Source of the DNA: Allium sativum
Lineage: Eukaryota; Streptophyta; Magnoliopsida; Asparagales; Amaryllidaceae
DNA length: 64,000 bases
Direction of reading: 5' to 3'
NCBI GenBank assembly: GCA_030737875.1
Contig: CM060915.1
Location: 628,372,786-628,436,785 of the forward strand
Numbering within the stretch: the stretch's first letter is position 1; the number at the start of each line of letters is the position of its first letter. Shown piece by piece: positions 1 through 13,081 of the stretch. A model generated the notes under the pieces. The model ran no database searches and was not told where the DNA came from. It saw nothing but the letters and a program-made list of their open reading frames with translations. The position numbers and the translations under genes were made by a program.

Positions 1-1799
1 TTAATGAAGACACCATTCACTACAAACCCAAATCCCATTTGATATTAAATACAAGGCTCTGAGTAGAAAATATATCGGCTTATATTCAATATCAAATTCC
101 ACGACCAACAAATATCATATTGGAAATAACGATATAAATCTATCTTCCAAATTTCCATAACAATATCTGTATAATCACAGAATCCAACATCGAAATATTC
201 CAAAGACAATTTCGATTCAAATCCACTCCAATTCAATTATTGGAAATTTCTGGTTACCTTTAAAACCATTTCAAATCCAATTTATTTGTTTCAAAAATAA
301 GTGGATTATAATTCTAGTTCAAAACCAGTTCATTTCGATAAAAAATTATTTTTATCTTTTCAAATATGGAATTTATCATCCCAATTCTTTCCAAATCATT
401 TCTTATGATTTTACACAAATTATTACTATTTTTAATAATTTTATCAAGGCCCATATAGTCGATTTCCATAAAAGGCCATCGAACTGCACTTATAGCGACC
501 TTTTCCAAATTTGATTTGGACATAATTCCAAATCCAACCATTAGATTTCAAATCTCTAATATTCGTTATAAAGCTCTTTTCGATACGAACCCAACTGTTC
601 CAGTTTTGGGATAATCCGACGGACGGATCTCCCTTAATATCCATTTGAAGTCAATGGTTGAAATTCGCGAACTGCCGCAGCGTGGCACGTTCTATTCAAG
701 CGATTATATATGATATATATATATTATATATTTCGTCGATTTCCTTTCAAAACGTATTTTATAAATCGTTTTAAATTCGTTTTCAAAATGATTTCAACTT
801 CATATTCAATTTCAAATGAAAATTGAATATTCCATATCATTAATTTATAAATGATAATATTTTCAAAATGTTATATTTTGAAATCAATTCCTATTCGATA
901 TTCATTATAAAAATGAATAAAATCGATATAAATATCGTTCACGTCAAAATGGCGCATATCTAATCAACACGGCTTTATATATTTCAATAACTTCGTTATT
1001 CTATTCAACAAATGAATAAGTTCTTCAACACATGAATATTTATTCTATTCAACACATGAATATTCCCAACACGTGAGTATTTTCTTTTATTCAACACATG
1101 AATCTATATTCTATTCAACACATGAATTTTCATTTTATAGTATTCTTTATTTTCCAAATTAGAATGAGGCCCAATCAATTACCATATAACGTTAATTATG
1201 TGGATTTCCTACAACATATGTATATAATTGCAACGATAAATAATCAACCATCATCCAGAGTGCACCACACAATTGCATAAGCATTAAGTATAAATAATTA
1301 ACGCTTACACAGTCTGTCAACCTATCGATTGACATACAACTAAACAATTGGGATTAGTGTATGCCAAATATCATCCCAACACCCATGTGGGGTTTCAAAT
1401 CAACAATCACATATTTTTATTTGTGCAATTGGGCGATGCGTAAAATTTATCGTCCTAATCAATATCAGTCAAATGGGTGTACACAGACAAATAGTCCGAC
1501 TTGTTTATAAATATTTATTTTATATACACGTTAAAAATTATATTTTCAACTATAAAATATTTATTCATTCCACATCACATAATAAAATTTCACAATACAT
1601 CAATCAAACAAACAAGTCATCCATGGTCTGTGGACGATGGGTGTTGGGTGTTGCTAAGCACCGTCTGCATCCTAGTATATATTTCAATCTAGAAATTAAA
1701 ATAAAAGTGAGGAGTACTCACCTTTGGGTTCCACTCCGCCATTTCATTTCTAAATTTCTGAACCATTTGAATTTTCCCGTCTTATCAATGCAATCCTTT

Positions 1800-2150
1800 T
1801 TCACGTTGTTCATAGTAAAAAAATAACATTTTTATATCGTTACTTTATATATAAAAATCGAATTTTTATCTTCTTGAAAACATGGTAAAAATCGAATCTT
1901 TACCTTCTATATATATAAATAAAAATCTAATTTTTATTTCACTATATATATAAAAATTATATTTTTATATTCTCTATTATATAGAAATTCTATTTTTAAT
2001 CCGCTACTCATATAAAAATCGAATTTTTATTTCGCTACAACATATATAAAAATTGTATTTTTATATCCTTTGTCTTATAAAAATCACATTTTTATAATCT
2101 CTATAATATAAAAATCATATTTTTATTCTTCCTATGATATAAATATCATT
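1800..2150 (-). repeat. Palindromic AT repeats of the GL1-like LTR
   Basis: Repeated units are built on ATAAAAAT, a 2-4 base loop, then ATTTTTAT. The loop varies (CGA, TAT, CAC) while the arms stay complementary. This is the counterpart of the 34 bp array in GL1 (25690-26190) and of 62510-62780. Confidence 0.75.
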
Positions 2151-2430
2151 TCTTTTTATATTTAAAAAACCATATCCTTTCTTTTCCTACATAAAAATAC
2201 AATCTCTTCTTAAATAAAAATATAACCTTTTCTAAATATAAATTCAAAGATTTACAAAAATAAAAACAAAGGTTTACAAAAATAAAAATCAAAGCTTTTT
2301 CAATTCTAAAATTCATATCTTTACTAGTTTTAAAGTTCATATATTTTCAGTTTTAAAAAATATACAAATTCAGTTTTGCAATGCTTTGCTAAATAAGGAA
2401 AAAGAAAAGAGGAAAGACAAGGGAGCTCAC

Positions 2431-2697
2431 TATTAATCGGTACGAAGAGGGAGGAGGGCGCGAGTCTATTGGGGCGTCGCAGGTAGGTGGCGGGGGGTCT
2501 GGGCGCTCAAGATCATCGGAGGAGGGGGGTCTGCTGCGACGGCGGCTCCGGTGGTTTGGAAGGCAGCGAGGTTTCAGTGGCATCGGGTGTTGGTTTAAAT
2601 CAGAGGAGAGAGGATGGGGGGTGGCCATCGACGAGAGGGGGTCTTGGGAAGGCGGCGGTGGGGGTGGGTGAGCCACGAAGGGCGGTGGCGGGTGTTT
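2431..2697 (-). other. GC-rich leader segment of GL1-like LTR
   Basis: An abrupt GC island in AT-rich surroundings, C- and CCG-rich on the minus strand. It sits where the transcribed leader should begin, as at 24765-25013 and 61960-62318. It can be read as a proline-rich peptide in some frames, but frame and sequence are not kept among copies, so I do not call a gene. Confidence 0.6.
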
Positions 2698-3661
2698 AAA
2701 TTTTTTTTTCTAACCTAATAACTGACGGGGGGGATGATAAAGGAGTGAGAGATAATATATATTAATTTAATTATTTAATCATTTTATCCTCCTTAAAGTT
2801 GACTTTCCGTTTGAACTCGAAATCAAGTCCATCGATTATCGTCCCTAGCTAATTAACCCCATTTCGAACACAATGGGATATGTATCGTAGGCCAGTTTGG
2901 CTGTTTCGATCAGTTTCCATTAAATCAAAATATAAATCTATATATTGAATTTGAACGCACATTTCTATTTACCGGGGCCATATACTAACTCTAAAAATTC
3001 CATAAAAATTATTTCTAGCTTCGTATTGATGATACAGATCTAACAAAACTAATTTCGTCAAATTCTAAGACCGTATGAAAAATGGCCATTTTCTGGTCGA
3101 TCGAAATTGACTTAAACTGTTGAAACACGTTTAACTTTGCCACGGTCACATATTGATTCAAAAAATTATGAATTTTGGAATTTAACAATAATTCTACATC
3201 CTGGATCCAACAAAAGTGGTTTCGTCAAAAACCGAGGTTGTTTGCAAAATTTACATTTTTAAGGGCCATAAATCCATAGCGACTATTCTGAATTTTCAAC
3301 TGGATGTAACTTTTTATTCCCGCCATGAAATTTTAATTTTCTAGATTCGTTGGAAAGATATTTTCAAATAGATTCTAATATTTTTGGTTTCGCTAAAATC
3401 CGGTTTATTTTGAATCCTGTACATTCATTTGAAATTTGAAATCGAATTTTCGAACTGCAGCACAATTTTCAATTCCTTTTATAATTAAAAATAAATATTT
3501 ATATTCTAACGACGATTCAAATAAATATTTCTGTTCTAATTCTATTCAAAATAAATTTTCTCGTCATAATTATTTAAAATAATTCAATTTAAATATTCAA
3601 AATTCCCTAAAATTGCCAAAATAAAATTTTTAAATTGGCTCAGAATTTCCGGGTTGTTACA

Positions 3662-6411
3662 TCGCTTTACTATTGTAATCAGAGATAATGCTAATTGAAA
3701 TTCTCTCTGTCTCTTTGGAGGCAGTGAACAATCAACAGTGTGTTATCTGTGATAATAACATTTTAATATGAAATTAAGTTTTACCCGTGATAACGCCTTT
3801 GTTAAAAAAATAAATTTGAACTAGCGTTATTCAAGATTACGCCTTTGTAAAAAAATGCTTTATTTACGTATTTAGTTTTGAAATTTGTTTATTTGTGTTA
3901 TAATTTTTTAAAATTGGCTCAAATAATAAAAAAATCCATACAAATATTGTAGTTGGGCTACAAACTGTAATTCATTCTGAAGCAATAATAATTCTCTGAA
4001 GTTTACTCTCGATAAATTTCGATACTCTCTGTTCTATATCAATTAGTAATTCAGATCGCAAATTCATACAAATTCTCCAAAACTTTGTCTATATTTATTA
4101 TTTTCCCTATTGCTACTGGTACCTCATTTTTTTTCCTTTCATGTTCTCTTAAATGATAATTACATATGGAACACTGATGTGCATCATTTAGAATATAGTA
4201 GTTGTTATAAAATAGTCATATATACATGTCTCTGTTGTTGTCTTATTTCTAGCATGGGAATTACTAATGTAGATTTTTTGTTTGATGAAATTTGTCAACA
4301 ATCAGTTTAGCGTTTGAATTTGAAACTAATGATTGTGGTAATTTTGCCTACAAGCAATGTTATGACTGGAATTTTGTTTTCTAGATAGTCAGTAATTATC
4401 GAAGTATTTGTATCCTTCTTTCTTTGGAACTTTCTTACTACAATGAAAATAGTGGCTTTGCCCATTAAACTATATTTTCATTATTTGAAAGCAAATGAAT
4501 AAAAAACGACCAACAAAGCTTATGGCTAAATATTTGCATTTCGTACTGTCTATAAAATTGCTTAGATCATTGTATAGTTTTTTATTTCATCATTTTGCAT
4601 TTATCCTTAAGCTTCCATAATTTTTGGCTTTTAATTCCTACCTACTATGGATAATTATTAGAATACCTCAATTGAAAAATGTAATGGTTAGCTATGGTTC
4701 ATTTAATTTGCAGTCGTTTAATTTCTCTATGTCATGAATTTCTCCTTTATTTTCCCATGCAACGTACAAATTATGAACATTATTAGGCATTTTTTCTGTT
4801 TGATTTTATAAATTTATGTCTTTTCTCATTTTAAAACATTGTTATTCAATCCACCCTAAATTTTTGCTAAACAGTTAAATATCGGCATAATTCCTTTGAT
4901 AATTATTTTCCATAACTGTTATGTTCTAAAATATGCACTATCATTCTGAAAATTATTATTCTATGCATTTATATCTTAGTTTTAAGTTAGTGTGAATCAT
5001 AGTTGATCCTTCCTTTAACAAAAGGAAGAAAGACATACGAACTAAATATACTGATAGCTAATGAGCTTAATTGGTAGTGGTTTGTTTACGTGCTTATCTT
5101 ACAATGCATATTTTTTTATTATTCAAAGTATTTGTATTCGTCGTGGTTCATGTTATCTCATTGACATTTATAGTCGGTTTGTAAACAACATCCTATCCCT
5201 ACTTTTTTTTCTCTATGTAGAATTTGACAAATTCAAGCTTTTATTACATCATCATTTAATTTTTGAAAATTTTCGATGTTAGTATTGCACCCAATTTGAT
5301 TAGTTGATTTAGGATGTAAAACCACTTAAAATAAATTTAATAACTTTTATGTTTACTAAATATAGTAGTAGTAAAGTTTTCATAATTTTAGGAGTTGAAA
5401 TACTAAATATAATTGTTTTTGAATTAGACACTTATTTGGTTGTACATATTTAGTTTATCAATGAATATTCAAAAATCTGAAAATTGGTTGCATTCGTATT
5501 CGTAAAATGAATGAATACTTAGTTTCCAAAAAGGAGATATTGATGCGAATATGAAGACGTCTTATGCATATTATTTTTTTGGCTTTTCCAAGATTATACT
5601 ATGCGAGTGTTACAACATGCGCTTCGTGCATAAATCATATCTTTTAAGAAATATATATGTTTAATCGTATTTTTTCTTTCAAATGATGGGCAGTTAGTTT
5701 TTGTTCATGTTTTAAAGTTGCAACATATTACTTTTTACTAGTTTCAATTTCTATTTCTATTATTTAAAAATAACGAATTTGCAAACAAAATTTAGTTGTT
5801 AGATCTTATTTGATTTGGTAATGTTTAAATATGGGTGTTTGAATTGGTAAATAAAGTTTCTTTGTTAAATCCTATTTTGAGGTGAAACTAATATTTAATT
5901 TGGTGATATTTGCAAAAAGGCATTTTGATTTGGTAAAATTTATTTTTCTGGTCCTATTTTTAAGCAATAGTGAGATTGTGTAAATGCGCATTTTTGGTAG
6001 TTCATGCTGACATAAAAAAAGTGCGACATTAAGGGTATTACAACAATACCTACGAATGTTACGGTACGCGCTTCGCACGTGATGTTAGTACATGCTTCAT
6101 GATATTAATATATTATTATTATTTTCAAAATTATACGTTCTTAACATATTTAAGAGAAAAGTTTTTTTATAAATATTTACCAATGTTTTTTATTGTAATC
6201 ATGTGTATGTTGTCTAAATTCTTATTTCTATTGCAATTGTTTGTTTATTAGTGTTAAATTTTGTTTGTGTTATTAATTAATAAATTATGAAAATGTATAT
6301 GAAGTTTATTTATATGACCCATATTTAACTGATATTAAGTTTGGTAATATATATGAAAAAGCGTTTTAAATTGGTAAAAGAAATATTTGGTAGGTCCTAA
6401 TTTTAAGCGAT
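3662..6411. other. AT-rich spacer, no gene recognised
   Basis: This 2.75 kb stretch is the only part of the window not assigned to a retrotransposon. It has no long open frame and no recognised domain. It holds two diverged direct copies of a segment of about 90 bp (about 5885-5975 and 6325-6411; shared words TTTGGTAA, AAATTGGTAAAA, GGTCCTAATTTTAAGC) and two short GCGCTTCG-centred hairpins (about 5617-5633 and 6064-6080). It may be decayed mobile DNA or intergenic sequence. Confidence 0.5.
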
Positions 6412-7218
6412 TGTTAGCCTACTTTGTGATTAGGCTAAGCAAAGTCAAGGAATTATTCAAGGAGTGAATTCCAGCTTGTAGGGCATAGTAGAAGGTTCTC
6501 CGGGTTGGTTCGCATCCCTCGAACCGAGCCCCTCCATCTTGTAACACATGAGCCAAAAAGCTGAAGAGAGGCAGCATACTCGAATCGGTTTTGAGCCTTT
6601 AGACCGAACCACTTCCCTTCTACACGAGCTAACCAATGAGCCAGCTTTAGGAAACACTTCCGGATCGGGTCGGTCTATACATATCTGATCCGAACCCCCA
6701 TCCAGTTATACGATCCGATCCGAAAGCAGAAACTGCGACGGTTACATCCAATAATTCCTAAAAATTCAAAGCGGTTATATTCCACTATCCGATGTCCTCT
6801 AGTGCGCTGGAAACATGTCTGAGCCTCCGATCCCGAATCACACGGGATGGGCCCTACCTGGCACTGAACCAGATCGAAATTTAGCCTATAGATACCCCCA
6901 CAAAGCACCATTTGAAGGGATCTTTTGGCAAAAATCATCACTTCAACTCTCATACCAGCGAATTCCACTGTTTCATTCAGACTATATCCAAATTTGGAGT
7001 ATATTCCATCAAAATTGAGAGTGATTATCAATTGTATAAGTGAGATTAAGTGATAATCATCATTGTATTTGTATTTGAATCATCAATTAAGGAAGTATAA
7101 AGTGGATGTAGGCTCCTTAACGCCGAACCACTATAAATTGGTGTTCTCACTGCTTTTCTTTTTATTTCATCCAAAATTATTGTTCAGTTGGGTGTTATGA
7201 CCACTTTTTGGTCTAACA
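6412..7218 (+). repeat. 5' LTR of Tat-like element TAT
   Basis: Begins TGTTAG and ends CTAACA, a perfect 6-base terminal inverted repeat of the TG...CA type, 807 bp apart. It contains a TATA box at 7132 after the word CGCCGAACCAC, a promoter context familiar from plant Tat-type LTRs. It is followed at once by a primer-binding-like segment and then by gag. The 3' LTR is not in the window because the element is cut at 55382. Confidence 0.75.
7132..7138 (+). promoter_or_regulatory. TATA box of TAT LTR
   Basis: TATAAAT preceded by GAACCAC, about 90 bp before the LTR end. Transcription would start about 30 bp downstream, which makes R-U5 short, the usual state for this lineage and in contrast to the giant LTRs in this window. 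Confidence 0.65.
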
Positions 7219-7240
7219 TTTTGTGCTTTCACTGAGAACT
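7219..7240 (+). other. Primer-binding region of TAT
   Basis: TTTTGTGCTTTCACTGAGAA lies immediately after the LTR end. A segment of this form follows the 5' LTR in plant Tat elements. I have not matched it to a specific tRNA. It clearly differs from the initiator-Met site used by GL1, GL2 and TL. Confidence 0.5.
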
Positions 7241-7361
7241 TTGAATTCTCAGCGTTTTGGATTATCGTTCTACTATTTGGACCTTCAAGTTCAAAGAAGT
7301 TAATCCACTTTCTTCAGCATTTTTGGAAGTTTTCTAACTAATCTCAAGAGAATTGGACTTT

Positions 7362-9355
7362 ATGGCTAAAGGAAAAGGAAAAGAACCGCAAGTTGCTCGG
7401 GAAAACAAGACAAGTAAAGATCAATAGGCCATGAATGTCATCAGATCGAGGGGACAAAGTTTAGAACCGAACCGGTCTGGGGGAGCATCATCGATCCGAA
7501 CCGAAGCCAATGATCCGAACTGATCCACCGATGTAAACCCGAACCGAACCAGAGACCTGAACATTTCTAGTTCTACCCCCCCCCCCCAGATTCGAGCCGA
7601 AAGTGCAGCTACGACTCGATCTGAACCGAATGTGGCAGAGGTTGGTACTTCTACTCGAGCTCCTGCAGATGCTCCAATGCCAGCCTCAACGACTAGTAGC
7701 CAGTCTACTCCCTCTGTGCTCTTACACACATGGATTTATCGCGCCTTCTTGATATACTATACAACACCAGGGATGCTTTAGAGGCCCATAAATGCGATAT
7801 CATTCATATGCGAGAGAACATGAAAGCTATGAGTAAGGAAATAAGTGAACTTTGTAGACAAAGAACATCCTCCCCCACTCATCGTCTCGCGGCGAATCAC
7901 TCATCCTCTTAAGACGAAGAGCGTCCACGTCAGAGAAGGCCATATGAAAGGCCCGATAATCTTAATCGGTTAACTTTTGGGTCTTTGGGATCTCGCAAAG
8001 ACACAGCCAGTGTCCTTGGACCTGACGATCCAAGCTTAAGAGAACCGATGTTGTTACCAATGCGAGGATCACATGTCCTTCCCAGTGATCCCAATATCAC
8101 TAATCCTACTCGAGGACAACTTCTCCAGCTCACTCATTCTGTGAATGAGCGAGATCGCAGTGGGAAAGGAAGTTCAGCTGTAGCTCGGAACCAAAGGACT
8201 TAACCTGACGTAGGAACAGGGTATGTTAGAAGAAATAGAAGTGTGGATGCTGAACCAACTTTAACCAATACCATGGTAGAAGCAATGGTGCGCAGGTTAT
8301 GGCTGATAGCCGACATTACACCAATGAGGATTGTGGCATTGAGCGTAGCCACACCCGATTCACAAATGACATCCTGAATTTCCAGTTTTTCTGACGGTTT
8401 AATCTGCAGCAAATGGATCGATGTGGAGGAAGAACCGATTCAGAACCACATTTAATGAGGTATGCATGGTATATGAATGCCGCAGCAACACCTGACGTGG
8501 TGAAATGCAAAGCCTTCCCGATGTTCCTAGAAGATGTTGCATTGATGTGGTTCACTCGAATCCCTCCACGATTGGTATCGAGCTTTAAAGAACTAAGCGA
8601 GCGTTTTATGAACCAGTTCTGACTCCATGCCCGGAAATCTAAAAGCATAATTGAGTTGTCCAGAATCAAGCAGGCTTCCGGTGAATCTTTAAAGTCGTAT
8701 TTAGACCGCTTTAACCTAGAAGTAACCGAAGTAAGCGACCCGCATAAGCCAACCATTTTGATGGCCTTAGTAGACGGGGTCGATCCAGACACGGAGTTTG
8801 GGGGGTATCTAGCTGGAAAACCACCAATGACAAGAGAATCATTCTATGAAAAGGAAAATATTCACTTGTGGAGGGAGGAAATATACGCTAGTCAGAAAAG
8901 AAAATCTGATGGAGCTTTAAAAGAAGACATTCAAAGTAATTTCGCTATGAAACAGTCCGGCGATAATTTAGGGAAAGTCAAGGTAAAAGTTGGCAACAAG
9001 AATGGAGGAAATGACAATCAGAATGGAAATGGTGGTAAAAGGAACAAGAATCGAGGAAATAATTATGGAAAAAGGCCTCGATTTCAGACTATCGAAAGAT
9101 ACACGCCCTTAAATGACACTCTAGAGAACATTAATCTGGACATTTATAACGTCTTACAGTAGAAGAAACCTCCGCCTAGGAACTCCACTGACAAGGCGCT
9201 AGCAACTGGAAAATTTTGTTTGTTTCATGGGACTCACCATCACTCTACTAACGAGTGTCGTCATCTAAGAGATGTTATTGAAAAACTGCTTCGCGAAGGA
9301 AAGTTAGATGAGTACAAAGTCCCTCCAAGAGACAGGGGGCAAGGAGGACAAGCCC
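7362..9355 (+). pseudogene. gag: gag pseudogene of TAT (Tat-type Ty3/gypsy)
   Basis: Capsid polyprotein remnant. ATG at 7362 follows a 140-base leader; a lysine-rich start (MAKGKGKEPQ) ends at a stop at 7425. Parts follow in shifted frames. The capsid core is clear from 8413 (MWFTRIPP, then FKELSERFMNQF, and GESLKSYLDRFN near 8690). A basic Asn/Gly/Lys-rich segment lies at 8940-9080 and the C-terminal motif CLFHGTHHHSTNECRHLRD near 9213-9270, the Cys/His pattern that precedes protease in Tat elements. The frame 8413-9355 is continuous apart from in-frame stops at 8620 and 9160. The gene is cut at 9355 by TL and resumes at 53688. It is clearly decayed; identification of the family is firm, the exact N-terminus less so. 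Confidence 0.85.
9351..9355. other. Target site duplication of TL, left copy (AGCCC)
   Basis: AGCCC immediately precedes the LTR end at 9356 and recurs at 53683-53687 right after the opposite LTR end. Joining the flanks across one copy gives a continuous TAT reading frame. Confidence 0.92.
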
Positions 9356-10502
9356 TGAAACACCCCACCTCTGTTAAGGTCACTCACAAAGGGAATGCCT
9401 TATTTTCGATGGAGCATTATAGGTAAAAAGATGCAGATAAATTACAAGACAGACAAATAAAGCAGTGGAAAATAAAGTCATTTTATAAACAATGTAGCTC
9501 GGTCAAGCTTTTACAACAGTTATATTAAAAACAATACATAGTACTTCTGTCTTGATTCAAAAACTTCCAAGTATAAAAGAAGCATAAAAATAACAACGAT
9601 TTATTCCCAAATAGAGTAAAGCAAGCCATAGCTGAAATGAGACTGAATCCAAAGCAATACATGATGATCTTGAAGCAACAAGTAATCCAAGCTAAGCAGA
9701 AGTGTTTCCTCCCTGAGAACCTTGGGGGGCGGGGAAACAGAAGAAAAGAGGCGAAACAAAACTAGATCAGACATAAGTCTGGTAAGTCCAGCTACTTTCA
9801 GCATATGAACAAGCAAGAACAACATGACACTAATTAAACTAAATAAAGACATAAGCATGATGATAAGGAACATAGGATACACATGATAAGCAATAGGCAA
9901 GATAAACTAAGTATAACATCGCATGTTAACTATTCTCTGCTTCGCTACTACCCTGTTATTATGATTTCTATATCTCTGCACCACCTAACGAGTGTCCCAA
10001 CAAGTAATCTGTATAAAGGATAATATTACAACGTGATCCCAATCCCCGCAATTGTGGTAGCCTTCAGGTGTACATCTATTATGAGGATTCCACCTCAATC
10101 AGTCTAATTGCCATGAAGATGTTAGATGTACACGTACTACCCTATCGAACAGCTCCCTACTTGTACAAATGTTCCATGTGTCTGTGTCAATCGGCCCTCT
10201 CTTGCATGTAGATACCCTGTGCTGGTTTAATCATAAGGTGTATCAATCCTTATGGGAGCAACCCGACACGAATCAGGATGCACAGTGTATAACTATTGGT
10301 ACCTAGTGCCTGCTTTTTCCCACTCCGGAGTACGTGCATGCCCGTAAACCATCGGAACCTACACTGACGTACCCCCTGCCGTTATCTTGGACCGCTTATA
10401 ATCAGCCTAGTAATTGTGCCCTACCCTGCCTAGCTCAGGGTACCGTGATACATCTATGTGGGTTACTGCTGAAATGGGTCCCCGTTACTAGGGTTCCCTA
10501 CT

Positions 10503-11038
10503 GGTTAAGTTTGCGGGCCTATATTTACTAATATTACCCACCAACCCGATATGTACTTAACCCTCCCACCAATCCAAGCGTGTTTATATAATGGTTAAGT
10601 TATGTGGGCCTATATTTGCTAATATTACCCACCAACCCGAGGTGTACTTAGCCTTTCGACGGATTCAAGCATGTTTATTTAATGGTTAAGTTTTGTGGGC
10701 CTATATTTACTAATATTACCCACCAACCCGACGTGTTCTTAACCTTCCCATGGATTCAAGCATGTTTATTTAATGGTTAAGTTTTGTGGGCCTATATTAA
10801 CTAATATTACCTACCAACCCGACGTGTACTTAACCTTCCCACGGATTCAAGCACGTTTATTTAATGGTTAAGTTTTGTAGGCCTATATTTACTAATATTA
10901 CCCACCAAACCGACGTGTACTTAACCTTCCCATGGATTCAAGCATGTTTAATTAATGGTTAAGTTTTGTGGGCCTATATTTACTAATTTTACCCACCAAC
11001 CCGACATGTACTTAGTCTCCTAGTTGTCAAGTCGTGTT
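10503..11038 (-). repeat. Six tandem units of 91 bp in TL LTR A
   Basis: Units begin at 10503, 10593, 10684, 10775, 10866 and 10957 with GGTTAAGTTTTGTGGGCC. Each also ends in CTTAACC and carries an inner GTGGG/CCCAC pair, so each unit can fold. The same place holds two units in LTR B (44892, 44982) and two in LTR C (51055, 51145). Confidence 0.9.
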
Positions 11039-11657
11039 GGTTAAGTGGTTCTTATTAACTTAACCTTTCTTGCTTATCATGTTGGATTCGATAAGTGTGA
11101 TTTATTAACTTAACCCTGTCCATTCATCAGTTTATATTGGTTAAGTATTTCCCATTTAACTTAACCCCATTTGTTCATCAAGTTATATTGGTCAAGTGTC
11201 ATTAATCAATTCAAGTTAACTTAACCCACCCACTCGTCACGTCATGTTGGTTAAGTGTTTCCTTTTGGTGTTGACTTGACCCTACCTCAAATCATGTTAT
11301 ATTGGTTAAGTGTTGCCCTCTCATGTTAACTTAACCCTTCCCCTACATCATGTTATATATTGGTTAAGTTTTATCCTCTTGTATTACTTAACCCCACCAC
11401 ATGTCATTATATATCCGTTAAGTGTATCCTCTTGTGTTACTTAACCCTACCAAAAGTCATTATATATTTTGGTTAAGTGTTACCTTAGTTAACTTAACCC
11501 TACCATCTGTTTAATTAACATGTTATAATGTTTAAGTGTTCCCTTAGTTAACTTAACCCTACCATCTGTTTAGTTAACATGTTATAACGGTTAAGTGTTC
11601 CCTAAGTTAACTTAACCCACCCATATGTCATATTAGTTTAGTATCATTAACCTAACC
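11039..11657 (-). repeat. Array of about twelve GGTTAAG/CTTAACC hairpins, LTR A
   Basis: Consecutive inverted repeats, GGTTAAG then 12-25 bases then CTTAACC, are separated by unrelated spacers of 15-35 bases. The arms are kept while loops and spacers change. Corresponding arrays lie in LTR B (45064-45682) and LTR C (51227-51845). Confidence 0.88.
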
Positions 11658-13072
11658 CTCTCATACTTAGCATGTGTCATTAGCATTAATTTATTTATTA
11701 ATGCACCAACCTCTCACATTAGATATGTGTTGTTGCGGTTACTGGATATGTCGGGCGGTTCCGGGCAGTTTTACACCACAACTCAATCTAACTCGGGTTT
11801 TTCTTGGGCATGATGCACTAACCTCTCACATTAGATAGGTGTTGTTGTGGTTACTGGATGTGCCTGGCGGCTCCGGGTAGTTTTACAACACAACTCAATC
11901 TAACCTCGGGTTAGGCATTCTCATCTTTTAACATATTTACATATTTACGGTGTATATGTAAATTATTCACAATTAAATTATAACATTAATTATGTTCATA
12001 ATTAATGGCATACCAATTATACCGTTTTCATGCTAATTACGCAAATCCACCAAAACTAATCATGATCCCGTTTCTCAAGTTATGCCCAACCAATTCCAAT
12101 TTCAAGTTATTAATCAAAATAGGCTATACCCCATCTTCCCAAACTTACAATAATAAATCACTATGTCATATATTTGGTGTTCCAAACCAATAGTAAGCCC
12201 AATCTAGTTTTAATATTCTAGTTTATAGTGTATGGCCAAAACTTGATTTACAAGCCAACTAACCCAAACTTGCAGTTATAATGATAACAAAGCCCCAATG
12301 TCAATTACAAGTTTTGCCCAACCATGTCATCAAATATGTTATGTTCAGTTACTTTCCCCAATTATATTATGAGAATACTGTCAATTTCATGTTTATGCCC
12401 CAATAACTCAAACCTTCCCAGTATTCCCATCGTACGTATATCGCGATTCAACCTAGATTATAGGTCAATCTAGATTCACAAAAAAAGGAACAAATAAGAA
12501 TAAGATGACAGTGATAGGCATAAGAACCGGCACAAGATGATAGTCCCAAAACACAAAAATTACAGATCTAATAGAATTACAGCATAACTGAATAAACTGA
12601 TTTAGAATCATTAAATGGCATATAGACCTGATTATGAAAAATATTATGGATAAGAAAGGCTTGAATAATAAACTAGGTTCGACAACTTGTATAGGTTCGA
12701 TTGGATCGATAAGAAGCAACCCAAAGTCATAGATTCACGAAGGCTAAGAATAGATCCAAATAGAAAATCAAGCATAGGTCCCAATTCATTTAATTCCATG
12801 TCCATACTATAATTGTTTGTCTAAATCTGAAAGTAATCGTGAACTTACAAAACAAAGGCAATCTTGTTTTATGGAATCTGTATTCTAAAACTGAATTGCT
12901 CGCCTTTGATGTAGATCGTTGAATACTCTAAATTAGATTTGATCTAATTTGATTCTTAGCTTTAGTCTCGCTTTCTAGTTTGATAAGAGAAGGTGGCTAA
13001 GTTAGAATGATGATTGACAACATGTTGGATCCTTGTAATGAATTTTTGTGGTTTAGGTTTTAGATTTAGGTT

Positions 13073-13081
13073 GCTTATATA
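13073..13081 (-). promoter_or_regulatory. TATA box of TL LTR A
   Basis: TATATAAGC on the minus strand, about 410 bp into the LTR, conserved at 47115-47123 (LTR B). LTR C has TATATAAGT at 53275-53283. Confidence 0.6.

Larger units (their letters stand above)
1..3661 (-). mobile_element. Partial giant LTR (GL1-like), minus strand, 5' end at 3661
   Basis: Read on the minus strand, this begins at 3661 with TGTAACAACCCGG and follows the same order of landmarks as the GL1 LTR at 23778: U3 core with TTTCAAATTTCAAATGAATG, a GC-rich leader (2431-2697), AAAAATCG palindromic repeats (about 1800-2150), a GTGAG/CTCAC palindrome (1707-1721), the GATGCAGACGGTGCTTAG block (about 1640-1675), CATGTGTTGA motifs (about 1010-1130), and a second U3-like module (about 430-700). 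Position 1 corresponds to about 28545 of GL1, so roughly the last 2 kb of the LTR lie outside. The sequence to the right of 3661 has no polypurine tract, so this is the outer edge of a 5' or solo LTR and 3662-3666 (TCGCT) is a candidate target duplication. It is shorter than GL1 over the same span because the 72, 34 and 27 bp repeats are not expanded. Confidence 0.85.

Noticed and set aside
5617..6080. Possible Helitron 3' hairpins (GCGCTTCG-centred)
   Set aside because: No CTRR end at the right distance, no matching 5' TC end seen. Too weak to call.
11039..11657. Telomere-like TTAACCC words
   Set aside because: They occur only as arms of inverted repeats with variable spacing, not as a CCCTAAA array.
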